Origin: Bradyrhizobium sp. NFR13
Lineage (GTDB): Bacteria; Pseudomonadota; Alphaproteobacteria; Rhizobiales; Xanthobacteraceae
Length of the DNA: 64,000 nucleotides
Direction: 5' to 3'
NCBI RefSeq assembly: GCF_900114605.1
Contig: NZ_FOTP01000002.1
Coordinates: 372,001 to 436,000, forward strand
Positions 27,067-35,094 of this stretch are shown piece after piece (within the stretch, counting starts at the first letter, position 1; each line of letters starts with the position of its first letter). The position numbers and the translations under genes were made by a program. The notes under the pieces are model-generated. The model ran no database searches. It was not told where the DNA came from and saw nothing but the letters and a program-made list of their open reading frames with translations.

Positions 27067-27097
27067 GGTGGACGAGCGAAGCCGATCCACCCTATGG
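27061..27097. terminator. Perfect 12-bp inverted repeat between convergent napC and tctC
   Basis: CCATAGGGTGGA (27061-27072) pairs exactly with TCCACCCTATGG (27086-27097) across a 13-base loop. The napC TAG is inside the left arm, and the convergent gene ends seven bases to the right. It is placed to terminate both transcripts. The lack of a T-run and the form GGGTGGAcgagcgaagcCGATCCACCC suggest a dispersed palindromic element as well; similar motifs are, to my memory, repeated in Bradyrhizobium genomes. Confidence 0.65.
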
Positions 27098-27103
27098 CAC
27101 AGC

Positions 27104-28081
27104 TCAGTTCATCGTGATGTTGGCCTTCTCGATCACGCCCTTCCAGCGCTGCGTTTCGCTGGCGATGTATTTGGCGAACTCGTCCGGCGGGACGGCCACG
27201 GCGACGGCACCGAGTTCGGACATCTTTTTCTTCGTCTCGGGCTGCTGCATGAATTCGCGGATCGAGACCGACAGCTTGTCGGTGATCGCCTTCGGCGTGC
27301 CGGCCGGTGTCATGAAGCCGTGCCAGGCGACGGCCTCAAAACCCGGCAGGAATTCTGACACCGCCGGCAGGTTAGGATCGAACTCGGCGCGCTTCGGCGA
27401 GGCCGTCGCCAGCAGTGCGAGCTTGCCGGCCGCCGCATGCGGCAGCAGCAGTGGCACATTGTCGAAGGCGATATCGATCTGGCCGCTCAGCAAGTCCGTG
27501 ACCATCTGGCTCGAGCCCTTGTAAGGCACGTGCACCATCTTGGTGCCGGTCATCTGCTGGAACAGTTCGCCGGCAAGATGCTGTGTGGTGCCGACGCCGG
27601 CCGAGCCGAATGTCACCTTGTCGGGATTGGCTTTGATATGGGCGATCAGGTCGGGCACCGTGCGTGCCGCGATCCTGGTCGGGTTCACCACCAGCACGTT
27701 CGGAACCATGCTGATCTGCGCGATCGGCACGAGATCCTTTTCGGGATTGTAGGACAGTTTTGCGCCATACAGCGTCGGATTGATCGACAGCGCCGAGGTG
27801 CTGGCGAGGCCGATCGTGTAGCCGTCGGGCGCGGCGCGGGCCACACGGGTGACGCCGATGATGCTGCCGGCGCCGCCGACATTCTCGATGATGACCGTTG
27901 CGCCCATCTTCTTCTGTAGATGCTCAGCCACCATGCGCGCAAAGATATCCGCCGTGCCGCCGGCGGCGAACGGGACGATGCTGGTGATCGGGCGGCTCGG
28001 ATAATTCGCGTCCTGGGCCGTCGCTGGCGTGAGCGCGCTGAGCGTCAGGCAGGCAGCCATCAGGATTGACCGAAGTCTCAT
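27104..28081 (-). CDS. Tripartite tricarboxylate transporter binding protein (TctC/Bug family), copy 2
   Basis: Bug-type proteins are periplasmic binders of carboxylates. The product (325 aa) has a Sec signal (MRLRSILMAACLTLSALTPA) and the family features YPSRPITSIVPFAAGG, VENVGGAGS, DGYTIGLAS, VTFGSAG and VPYKGSSQMVTDLL. The start is ATG at 28081 behind GGAGGAA. It is the same length as and clearly a tandem duplicate of the neighbour at 28187-29164. No TctA or TctB membrane genes are close, so it is an orphan binder, as is common for Bug proteins. Confidence 0.9.
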   Translation of the reverse strand: MRLRSILMAACLTLSALTPATAQDANYPSRPITSIVPFAAGGTADIFARMVAEHLQKKMGATVIIENVGGAGSIIGVTRVARAAPDGYTIGLASTSALSINPTLYGAKLSYNPEKDLVPIAQISMVPNVLVVNPTRIAARTVPDLIAHIKANPDKVTFGSAGVGTTQHLAGELFQQMTGTKMVHVPYKGSSQMVTDLLSGQIDIAFDNVPLLLPHAAAGKLALLATASPKRAEFDPNLPAVSEFLPGFEAVAWHGFMTPAGTPKAITDKLSVSIREFMQQPETKKKMSELGAVAVAVPPDEFAKYIASETQRWKGVIEKANITMN

Positions 28082-28146
28082 TGAACATTCCTCCATTTGT
28101 TTCTCTGTTTTGATCGTCGGCGTCCTTTGGCGGACGCTCGAAATTG

Positions 28147-28178
28147 AGGTGGTGACGACCATGACGTCGTCACCACCT
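28147..28178. terminator. 13-bp hairpin between the two tctC-type genes
   Basis: AGGTGGTGACGAC (28147-28159) and GTCGTCACCACCT (28166-28178) form a perfect 13-bp stem with loop CATGAC. It begins eight bases after the stop of the upstream copy on the minus strand. It probably limits read-through into the second copy, giving the two binding proteins different expression levels; a role in mRNA 3'-end stability is also possible. Confidence 0.6.
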
Positions 28179-28186
28179 GCGGTCGT

Positions 28187-29164
28187 CTAGTTCATCGTGA
28201 CGTTGGCCTTCTCCATCACGCCCTTCCAGCGCTGGGTCTCGCTGGCGATGTATTTGGTGAACTCATCCTGCGGGATCGCCACGGCGACTGCTCCGAGTTC
28301 GGCCATTTTCTTCTTGGTTTCCGGGAGGCTCATGAATTCGCGGATTTCGGCCGAGAGCTTGTCAACGATCGGCTTCGGCGTCGCTGCCGGCGCGATGAAG
28401 CCGTGCCAGGCGACGGCCTCGAAGCCTGGGAGGAATTCGGCGACGGCCGGGACATTCGCGTCGAACTCGGCACGCTTTGGCGTTGCCGTGGCGAGCATCG
28501 CCAGCTTGCCGGCTGCCACATGCGGCAGCAGCAGCGGGACGTTGTCGAAGGCGATATCGATCTGGCCCGAGATCAGGTCGGTGACCATCTGGCTCGAACC
28601 CTTGTAGGGCACATGGACCATCTTGGTGCCGGTCATCTGCTGGAACAGTTCACCGGCAAGATGCTGCGACGTGCCCGGGCCTGACGAGCCGAAGGTCACC
28701 TTGCCCTCATTGGCCTTCATATATTCGATAAGCTCCGGCACGGTGCGGGCCTTGATGCGATCGGGATTCACGACCAGCACGTTGGGCACGATGCTCACTT
28801 GCGCGAAGGCCACCAAATCCTTCTCCGGCTGGAACTGAAGCTTGCTGCCATAGAGCGAGGGCGCGATCGCCAGCGGCGAGGTGCTGGCGAGGCCGATCGT
28901 GTAGCCATCGGGCTGCGCCTTGGCGACACGGTTGACGCCGATATTGCCACCGGCGCCGCCCATATTTTCGACCAGCACGGTGGCGCCGAGCTTCTTCTGC
29001 AGGTTCTCCGACACCATGCGCGCAATGATGTCCACGGTGCCGCCGGCCGCGAAAGGCACGACGATAGTGATTGGCTTGCTGGGATACTTGACGTCCTGCG
29101 CACTCGCCTGCCCGACAGCGCCCAAGGCGACGCAGGCGGCCATCAGGATGAATTTGATTTTCAT
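28187..29164 (-). CDS. Tripartite tricarboxylate transporter binding protein (TctC/Bug family), copy 1
   Basis: The 325-aa product has a Sec signal (MKIKFILMAACVALGAVGQA, cut near ASA-QD) and the same family features as copy 2: YPSKPITIVVPFAAGG, VENMGGAGG, DGYTIGLAS and VPYKGSSQMVTDLI. By eye about three quarters of residues match copy 2, with long identical runs around the ligand-binding loops, so the ligands are probably related. It is separated from copy 2 by a strong hairpin and follows the FAD-oxidase gene on the same strand after 52 bases, suggesting import of that enzyme's substrate. Confidence 0.9.
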   Translation of the reverse strand: MKIKFILMAACVALGAVGQASAQDVKYPSKPITIVVPFAAGGTVDIIARMVSENLQKKLGATVLVENMGGAGGNIGVNRVAKAQPDGYTIGLASTSPLAIAPSLYGSKLQFQPEKDLVAFAQVSIVPNVLVVNPDRIKARTVPELIEYMKANEGKVTFGSSGPGTSQHLAGELFQQMTGTKMVHVPYKGSSQMVTDLISGQIDIAFDNVPLLLPHVAAGKLAMLATATPKRAEFDANVPAVAEFLPGFEAVAWHGFIAPAATPKPIVDKLSAEIREFMSLPETKKKMAELGAVAVAIPQDEFTKYIASETQRWKGVMEKANVTMN

Positions 29165-29216
29165 GCGTGTTCCTCTTCTCGAATAGTATTCTGATGAATG
29201 CTTGCAGCCGCCTCGC

Positions 29217-30647
29217 TTATTGCGCAGGCAGCACTTTTCCGGGATTCATGATGTCGTTCGGATCGAGCATCTGCTTGACGCTGCGCAAGAGCCGCAGCTC
29301 GGCCGGCTTGGTGACGCGTGCAAGCCGCTCGCGATTGGCGATGCCGATGCCGTGCTCGGCACTGATGCTGCCGCCGAGCGCGACGGTCTCTTCATCGACG
29401 ATGGTGTTGATGCCGCGGATCGTATCCTGGATCTGATCTTTCTGGTTCTGCTCCAGCCCCGGAATAATTGCGAGGATGTGGATGTTGCCGTCGCCGATAT
29501 GGCCATGCATCACGATGCGGGCGTCGGGCCGATAGGCGGCGATGCGCTTCTCCACCTGCGTGACGAACGTTGCCTGCTGCGACAAGGGTACGGCGCTGTC
29601 ATGCGAGATGACGTAGCCGGCTTTCTTGCTGCCTTCCGACACACTGTGGCGGATTTTCCAGAACGCCGCGGCCTGCGTCTCGCTGGAGGCCACCAGCGCA
29701 TCGGTGACGAGCTCGCGCTCATAGGCACCGCTCAGCAACTGTTCGAGCGCTGCATTCAGATCGACAGATACCAGCGTATCGACGAGTTCGATCAGCACAT
29801 ACCACGGCGTATCCAGCTCGAACGGGATGTTCACCAGCGGCAGGTTCTCGGCGATCACCTCGATCTGGCCGCGTGACATCACCTCGAAGGCGCCGATGCG
29901 GTCGCCGAGTTCGGTACGTGCCTGCGCGAGCAAATCGAGCACTGCTTCGATGCTATTCAGCTTGGCGAAGGACACTGCCCTCGCCCGTGGTTTCGGAAAC
30001 AGCTTCAGCACCGCGCCGGTGATGATCCCGAGCGTGCCTTCGGCGCCGATGAAGAGCTGCTTGGTATCAAAGCCCGTGGAGTCCTTGCGCAGCGCCGTCA
30101 TGCCGTCGAGGATCTCGCCATCGGGCAGCACGACTTCAAGGCCGAGCGTGAGTTCGCGTGTGGTGCCATAGCGCAGCACGGCGGTGCCGCCGGCATTGGT
30201 GGAGAGATTGCCGCCGATCTGGCACGAACCTTCAGCGCCAAGGCTGAGCGGGAACAGGCGGTCGATCTCGTCCGCTGCCTTCTGGATGTCGGCGAGGATG
30301 CAGCCGGCATCGACGGTGATGGAGTCACCGAGACGGCTGATGCTGCGGATCTTGTTGAGGCGATCGAGGCGCAACACGATCATGGTACGGTCGCCGAGCG
30401 GAGTCGCAGCGCCACACATACCGGTGTTGCCGCCCTGCGGGACAATCGCGATGCCCGCAGCCGCACAGGCCTTCACGACACCAGAGACTTCCTGCGTCGA
30501 GCCAGGCTTGACCACGGCCAGCGCCTTGCCGTGATAGCGGCCGCGCCAGTCGACCACATAGGGTTCGAAATCGCCGCCGGGACCGATCAGGTGTCGGTCG
30601 CCGACGATGCCGGCCAGCGTTGCAAGAAATGCGGTATGGTCAGTCAA
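29217..30647 (-). CDS. FAD-linked 2-hydroxyacid oxidase/dehydrogenase (GlcD/D-2-hydroxyglutarate dehydrogenase type)
   Basis: The enzyme family oxidises D-2-hydroxy acids to 2-oxo acids using FAD. The product (476 aa) has the PCMH-type FAD domain (VVKPGSTQEVSGVVKA, PQGGNTGMCGA, GAEGSCQIGGNLSTNAGG, GAEGTLGIITGA) and the C-terminal FAD-oxidase domain with HGHIGDGNIHI and ISAEHGIG. The start is judged to be TTG at 30647, with GGGGAGA just upstream; the open frame to 30776 would overlap the GntR gene. In another frame an ATG-AAT-TGA minimal ORF ends on the TTG. It is 13 bases after the GntR stop, one operon. Confidence 0.87.
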   Translation of the reverse strand: MTDHTAFLATLAGIVGDRHLIGPGGDFEPYVVDWRGRYHGKALAVVKPGSTQEVSGVVKACAAAGIAIVPQGGNTGMCGAATPLGDRTMIVLRLDRLNKIRSISRLGDSITVDAGCILADIQKAADEIDRLFPLSLGAEGSCQIGGNLSTNAGGTAVLRYGTTRELTLGLEVVLPDGEILDGMTALRKDSTGFDTKQLFIGAEGTLGIITGAVLKLFPKPRARAVSFAKLNSIEAVLDLLAQARTELGDRIGAFEVMSRGQIEVIAENLPLVNIPFELDTPWYVLIELVDTLVSVDLNAALEQLLSGAYERELVTDALVASSETQAAAFWKIRHSVSEGSKKAGYVISHDSAVPLSQQATFVTQVEKRIAAYRPDARIVMHGHIGDGNIHILAIIPGLEQNQKDQIQDTIRGINTIVDEETVALGGSISAEHGIGIANRERLARVTKPAELRLLRSVKQMLDPNDIMNPGKVLPAQ

Positions 30648-30660
30648 TTCATTCTCCCCG

Positions 30661-31410
30661 TCACCGGAACGAGAGGTCGAGCAGACGGCCTTCGAACAGG
30701 CGGTCGCGCGACGTTTCGAGATGGAGACGCATGGCCGTGCGCGCTGCCTCGGCATCGCGGTCACGGATCGCTTCAAAAATACTGCTGTGTTCCTCGAACA
30801 CCTGCTCGAGGCCGGGCCGCGGGCCCATCAGCGACAGGCCGTGCAGCTTCATGCCGACAGCGACGTGGTCCTTGAGGGCGTTCAGCGAGGTCGCGAAATA
30901 ATGATTGTTGGTCGCCTCGGAGACAGCGAGATGGAAGGCGTAGTCGGCGTCCTCGCGATGCTTGCGCTTCTTCGTCGCCTCGCGCAGCAGGCCGAGCGCA
31001 GCTTCCATCTTGCCGAGATTGTCGTCGCTGCGCCGGAGCGCTGCGAAATGCGCGGCATCGGATTCCATGGTGATGCGAAATTCGAAGCAGCGCTGGATGT
31101 CGGCGATGGTCTCCACGCGTGCGAAGCCGAGTGGCTGTTGTTGCGCACGGACTTGCACGAAACTGCCCGCGCCCTGTCGTGACGTGATCAGGCCATCCTC
31201 GCGCAGCCGGCCGAGAGCCTCGCGCAGCACCGGGCGGGAGACATCGAACATATCAGCAAGTTCGTGCTCGCCGGGCAGCTTCTGGTCCGGCGCGTAGTCG
31301 CCATTAGCGATGCGCTGCGCGAGTTCGCCATAGACCTTGTCGACGAGCGAACCGGCGGCACTGCGCGGACGCGGCGCCTCAGGCAATTCAGAGGGATCAA
31401 TCGGCTTCAT
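30661..31410 (-). CDS. GntR/FadR-family transcriptional regulator (FCD domain)
   Basis: The product (249 aa) has a GntR winged HTH (LPGEHELADMFDVSRPVLRE, ALGRLREDGLITSRQGAGSF) followed by an all-helical FCD ligand domain with likely metal-binding residues in FEFRITMESDAAHFA and AFHLAVSEATNNHYF. FCD regulators often sense the acid metabolised by neighbouring enzymes. It is first in an operon with the FAD-oxidase and is divergent from an SDR and DapA-type lyase, so it probably controls both sides of the 304-base divergent region. Confidence 0.9.
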   Translation of the reverse strand: MKPIDPSELPEAPRPRSAAGSLVDKVYGELAQRIANGDYAPDQKLPGEHELADMFDVSRPVLREALGRLREDGLITSRQGAGSFVQVRAQQQPLGFARVETIADIQRCFEFRITMESDAAHFAALRRSDDNLGKMEAALGLLREATKKRKHREDADYAFHLAVSEATNNHYFATSLNALKDHVAVGMKLHGLSLMGPRPGLEQVFEEHSSIFEAIRDRDAEAARTAMRLHLETSRDRLFEGRLLDLSFR

Positions 31411-31714
31411 GATGGGTCAAACCGCAGCTCACAGGGATGGCGGCGGAGGTTTCGTGTGACAGTCCGATCGCCCGGGAGCGCCGTCGCATGGAAACACTTC
31501 CTCGCCCAAAAATTTCGGCGACCATGAGAGGCGGCGGCAAACTTGTCAACATGTCAGTATCGTGCGGATGAGCTCTGATGATCGTATCTAATTGATATAT
31601 AACATTTAAATCGCTTGATCTAATCAGATGCCGTGCTGCATCGCACAAATGCTGGCAACTTGTCAGGTTGCTGAAATCGTGGTCGAACGCTCACTTAATC
31701 GGAAAGGACCAGGC
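31411..31714. promoter_or_regulatory. Divergent promoter region with repeated ACTTGTCA sites
   Basis: This 304-base region separates the GntR operon from the divergent SDR gene and contains no convincing gene. ACTTGTCA occurs twice in the same orientation, at 31541-31548 and 31658-31665. The second copy is inside CAACTTGTCAGGTTG (31656-31670), a near-perfect 15-mer palindrome. The middle is AT-rich (around 31585-31630), as promoters are. The repeats are candidate operators for the GntR regulator. Confidence 0.45.
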
Positions 31715-32479
31715 GTGACCAACGGACTGAACGGCAAGGCTATCGTGATCATCGGCGCAAGCTCCGGCATCGGCGCTGCCGTGGCGAGGAAATTCGGCGC
31801 CCTCGGTGCCAGGCTGATCGTGCACTACAACGGCAATCCGGAAGGCGCCGAGGAAGTGGTCGCGAATATCCGCGCGAGTGGTGGCACCGCCGACCTTGTG
31901 CGCGGCGACGTGTCGGAGCGCGCTGAGGCCGCGCGCGTGATCGACGAAGCCCATGCCAAACTCGGCCGCATCGATGTGCTGATCAACAATGCCGGCGCCA
32001 TGTTCGGCCGCACCTCGATCGCCAATGCCACCGACGAACAGTATGACGACGTGGTCGATCTCAATATCGGCTCGGTGTTTTTCGCCTGCCGCAAGGCAGC
32101 GAAGATCATGGAGGCGCAGCGTTCAGGCTCGATCATCAACACGACCTCGGTTGCCGCCCGTAACGGCGGCAGCGGCGGCGCTGGCCTCTATGGTTCGGCC
32201 AAGGGTTTTGTCTCGACCATCACGCGTGTGCTGGCGAAGGAACTGGCTCCGTTCAACGTGCGCGCCAATGCGGTGGCGCCAGGCGTGATCATGACGCCGT
32301 TCCACCAGCGCTATTCCACCGCGGAGCAGCTCGAAGGCGCCCGCCAGGGCATTCCGCTCGGCCGCATCGGCACGCCCGAGGATTGCGTCGGCGCCTATCA
32401 GTTCCTCGCCGACGAGACCATGAGTAGCTACATCACCGGCCAGGTCATCGAGGTCAATGGCGGGCAGATCATGCCTTGA
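31715..32479 (+). CDS. Short-chain dehydrogenase/reductase (classical SDR)
   Basis: The product (254 aa) has the cofactor motif GASSGIG (14-20), NNAGAMFG, a catalytic Ser in TTSVAARNG and Tyr-x-x-x-Lys in LYGSAKGF, with the C-terminal ITGQVIEVNGG. The lack of an acidic residue after beta-2 (IVHYNGNPEG) fits the FabG-like NADP group. The start is GTG at 31715 after AAAGGA; the frame extends to 31628 but that lead has no family match. DapA-type lyase follows, and both face the GntR/oxidase operon. Confidence 0.87.
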   Translation: MTNGLNGKAIVIIGASSGIGAAVARKFGALGARLIVHYNGNPEGAEEVVANIRASGGTADLVRGDVSERAEAARVIDEAHAKLGRIDVLINNAGAMFGRTSIANATDEQYDDVVDLNIGSVFFACRKAAKIMEAQRSGSIINTTSVAARNGGSGGAGLYGSAKGFVSTITRVLAKELAPFNVRANAVAPGVIMTPFHQRYSTAEQLEGARQGIPLGRIGTPEDCVGAYQFLADETMSSYITGQVIEVNGGQIMP

Positions 32480-32543
32480 ACAAGGCTGCGTCGCGCCCCG
32501 TCGTGCCGTAACATCTCAAACAACCAATCTGGGAGGCTTCACC

Positions 32544-33443
32544 ATGACTGCACCATTTCCGGCCGGCGTATTCTGCGCGGCGACCACCCCCTTCAACGCC
32601 GACCTCACGGTCGATCAGGGACTGTTCACGTCGCACTGCCAGCGCCTGCTCGATAATGGCTGCACCGGCATCGCAATGCTTGGCACAACGGGCGAAGCCA
32701 ATTCGCTGTCGTCCCGCGAGCGCATGGCGCTGCTGGAAGCCGTGGTGAAGTCCGGGATCGCACCGTCGAAGCTGCTGCCGGGCACCGGCGTTGCGTCGAT
32801 CATGGAAACCGTCGAGCTCACGAAGCATGCGGTCACCAACGGTGTCGGTGCCGTCGTGATGCTGCCGCCGTTCTACTACAAGGGCGTGTCCGATGACGGT
32901 ATCGTCGACGCCTATACGGCGGTGATCGAGCGCGTCAACGATCCGCGCCTGCGCGTGGTGCTGTATCACATCCCGCAGATGTCGGCGGTGCCGATCTCGC
33001 TCGACGTGATCGACCGTCTGCGCAAGCGCTTCCCGGAGATCGTGGTCGGCATCAAGGATTCGGCAGGCGAGTTTTCCAATATGAAGGCCATCGTCGAGCG
33101 TTTCCCGGGGTTTTCGGTGCTGGTCGGCGCTGATCCCCTGATGCTGAAGCTGCTGCCGCTGGGCGGCGCGGGCTGTATCACGGCGGCGTCGAACCTCGTC
33201 AGCCGTGAGCTTGCCACCGTGTTCAACGGCTTCAACGACCCGGCAAAACAGGCTGAAGTCGCCGCCGCGCAGGAGCGGATCGTGGCGACGCGCAATGCGG
33301 TGTCCACCTATGTGCAGCTTCCCTCGCTCAAGGTGCTGCTGGCGAAGCGTGACAACAATGACGGCTGGCTGCGGGTGCGGCCGCCGCTGACGGGCCTCAG
33401 CGCGAGCGAGGCCGCAAAGGTCCGCGAGTCGCTGACTGTCTAG
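32544..33443 (+). CDS. DapA-family class I aldolase/lyase (dihydrodipicolinate synthase-like)
   Basis: These TIM-barrel enzymes form a Schiff base with pyruvate or a related oxo acid. The 299-aa product shows the pyruvate-carboxylate site [10 protein letters not shown], the catalytic Tyr in VLYHIPQ and the Schiff-base Lys in [10 protein letters not shown]. The context (SDR, hydroxyacid oxidase, GntR) argues for a catabolic role such as breakdown of a deoxy-oxo acid rather than lysine synthesis. The ATG at 32544 follows GGGAGG. Its TAG stop shares the bases CTAG with the stop of the convergent queC. Confidence 0.88.
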   Translation: MTAPFPAGVFCAATTPFNADLTVDQGLFTSHCQRLLDNGCTGIAMLGTTGEANSLSSRERMALLEAVVKSGIAPSKLLPGTGVASIMETVELTKHAVTNGVGAVVMLPPFYYKGVSDDGIVDAYTAVIERVNDPRLRVVLYHIPQMSAVPISLDVIDRLRKRFPEIVVGIKDSAGEFSNMKAIVERFPGFSVLVGADPLMLKLLPLGGAGCITAASNLVSRELATVFNGFNDPAKQAEVAAAQERIVATRNAVSTYVQLPSLKVLLAKRDNNDGWLRVRPPLTGLSASEAAKVRESLTV

Positions 33444-34156
33444 ACAGCCGTTGCTGCGAACGCGCGCCAGCCTTTGGCGCGCAGTTCGCAGGCCGGGCAC
33501 TTGCCGCAGCCATAGCCCCAGTCGTGTAACGCGCCGCGCTCACCGAGATAGCAGGTGTGCGAGTGTTCGCGGATCAGGTCGACGAGGCCCTGCCCGCCGA
33601 GCTCATGCGCCAGCGCCCAGGTCGCCGCCTTGTCGCGCCACATCAGCGGCGTGTGCAGCGTGAAATTCCTGGCCATGCCGAGATTGAGCGCCTGCTGCAG
33701 CGCCTTGATGGTGTCGTCGCGACAATCGGGATAGCCGGAGTAATCCGTCTCGCACATGCCGCCGATGATGTGGGTGATGCCGCGTCGATAGGCCAGCGCT
33801 GCCGCGAATGTCAGGAACACCAGATTGCGGCCGGGCACAAATGTATTGGGCAGGCCGTCGGCCCCCATCTCGATGGCGACGTCACGCGTCAGCGCGGTAT
33901 CGGAGATCGCTGATAGCGTCGGGATATCCAGCGTGTGGCTGTCACCGAGTTTCGTGGCCCAATCAGCATTCAAGGCCTTCACGCCCGCCAGCAGCTTGTC
34001 GCGGCTGTCGAGTTCGATGGCGTGGCGCTGGCCGTAAGCGAAGCCGAGCATCTCGACGCGCTTGAAGCGCGCCAGCGCCCAGGCCAGACAGGTTGCGGAA
34101 TCCTGGCCGCCGGAGAACAGCACCAGCGCGGTTTGATCTGGGAAAGTGTCGCTCAT
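33440..34156 (-). CDS. queC: 7-cyano-7-deazaguanine (preQ0) synthase
   Basis: QueC turns carboxydeazaguanine into preQ0, a step in making the tRNA nucleoside queuosine. The product (238 aa) has the PP-loop ATPase motif [16 protein letters not shown], the central [16 protein letters not shown] and the C-terminal zinc site with Cys in CYLGERG, YGCGKC and PACE. The ATG at 34156 (MSDTFPDQT) is chosen over a longer frame to 34210. It is divergent from mazG. No other queuosine genes are in the window. Confidence 0.93.
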   Translation of the reverse strand: MSDTFPDQTALVLFSGGQDSATCLAWALARFKRVEMLGFAYGQRHAIELDSRDKLLAGVKALNADWATKLGDSHTLDIPTLSAISDTALTRDVAIEMGADGLPNTFVPGRNLVFLTFAAALAYRRGITHIIGGMCETDYSGYPDCRDDTIKALQQALNLGMARNFTLHTPLMWRDKAATWALAHELGGQGLVDLIREHSHTCYLGERGALHDWGYGCGKCPACELRAKGWRAFAATAV

Positions 34157-34275
34157 GGGCTGCAAATAGCACCCCCCAGAGCTGTGTGAAAGACAGGCAA
34201 AACCGGGCATTTTCGCTGGGCCGTCGCGTCATCCTGCGGCATAGCAAAGGCTCCTGCTGTGAACCGTGGTGCCTC

Positions 34276-35091
34276 ATGACCCCTTCCCGCGATATCGCCG
34301 GCCTGATCGAGATCATGGCCCAGTTGCGCACGCCCGTGACCGGCTGCCCGTGGGATCTGGAGCAGGACTTCGCGTCGATCGCGCCCTATACGATCGAGGA
34401 AGCCTATGAGGTCGCCGATGCCATCGTCAGGCACGATCTCCACGACCTCTGCGATGAACTCGGCGACCTCCTGCTGCAGGTGGTGTTCCACGCACAGATG
34501 GCATCGGAGCAGAAGGCGTTCGATTTCGGCGACGTGGTGATGGCTATCACCAAGAAGATGATCCGCCGGCATCCGCATGTATTCGCCGACAAGGACGGCA
34601 ACGTGACGCCAGGCCATGTGAAGGGCGTCTGGGACCGTATCAAAGCCGAGGAGAAGGCCGAGCGCGCCGCGCGCCGCGGCGAGGAAGCCGCTGCGCCCTC
34701 TTCGTTTCTGGCCAGCGTCAAGGCCGGGCAACCTGCGCTGAGCCAGGCCATGGCTCTGCAGACCAAGGCCTCCAGTGTCGGTTTTGACTGGAACGATCCG
34801 CGTGCGGTGCTGGCGAAAATCCGCGAGGAAGCCGACGAAATCGAAGCGGCGCTCGATGGCGGCGATCAGGATCATATAGCCGAAGAGACCGGCGACCTGA
34901 TGTTCGCGCTGGTCAATCTCGCGCGCCATGTGGGCGCCGATCCTGAACTGGCGCTGCGCGGCACCAATGCGAAATTCGAGCGGCGGTTCGGTTACATCGA
35001 GCGGACGCTCGCTGCGAAGGGAAGCTCGCTGCAGGATGCATCGCTCGAAGAGATGGATACGCTGTGGAACGAGGCGAAGGGCGCGGAGTAG
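34276..35091 (+). CDS. mazG: Nucleoside triphosphate pyrophosphohydrolase
   Basis: MazG hydrolyses NTPs and dNTPs to monophosphates and cleans damaged nucleotides. The product (271 aa) has two MazG-type helical domains, each with the metal-binding acidic motif: EEAYEVADAI with ELGDLLLQVVFH in the first, and EEADEIEAAL with EETGDLMFALVN in the second. The linker is charged. The start ATG at 34276 gives MTPSRDIAGLIEIMAQLRT, the usual N-terminus. It is convergent with hflX, whose stop lies three bases away. Confidence 0.93.
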   Translation: MTPSRDIAGLIEIMAQLRTPVTGCPWDLEQDFASIAPYTIEEAYEVADAIVRHDLHDLCDELGDLLLQVVFHAQMASEQKAFDFGDVVMAITKKMIRRHPHVFADKDGNVTPGHVKGVWDRIKAEEKAERAARRGEEAAAPSSFLASVKAGQPALSQAMALQTKASSVGFDWNDPRAVLAKIREEADEIEAALDGGDQDHIAEETGDLMFALVNLARHVGADPELALRGTNAKFERRFGYIERTLAAKGSSLQDASLEEMDTLWNEAKGAE

Positions 35092-35094
35092 CCG

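Noticed and set aside
31397..31648. Minus-strand frame of 83 codons in the GntR/SDR gap.
   Set aside because: It overlaps the GntR start, has no ribosome-binding site and no coding character; the region looks regulatory.
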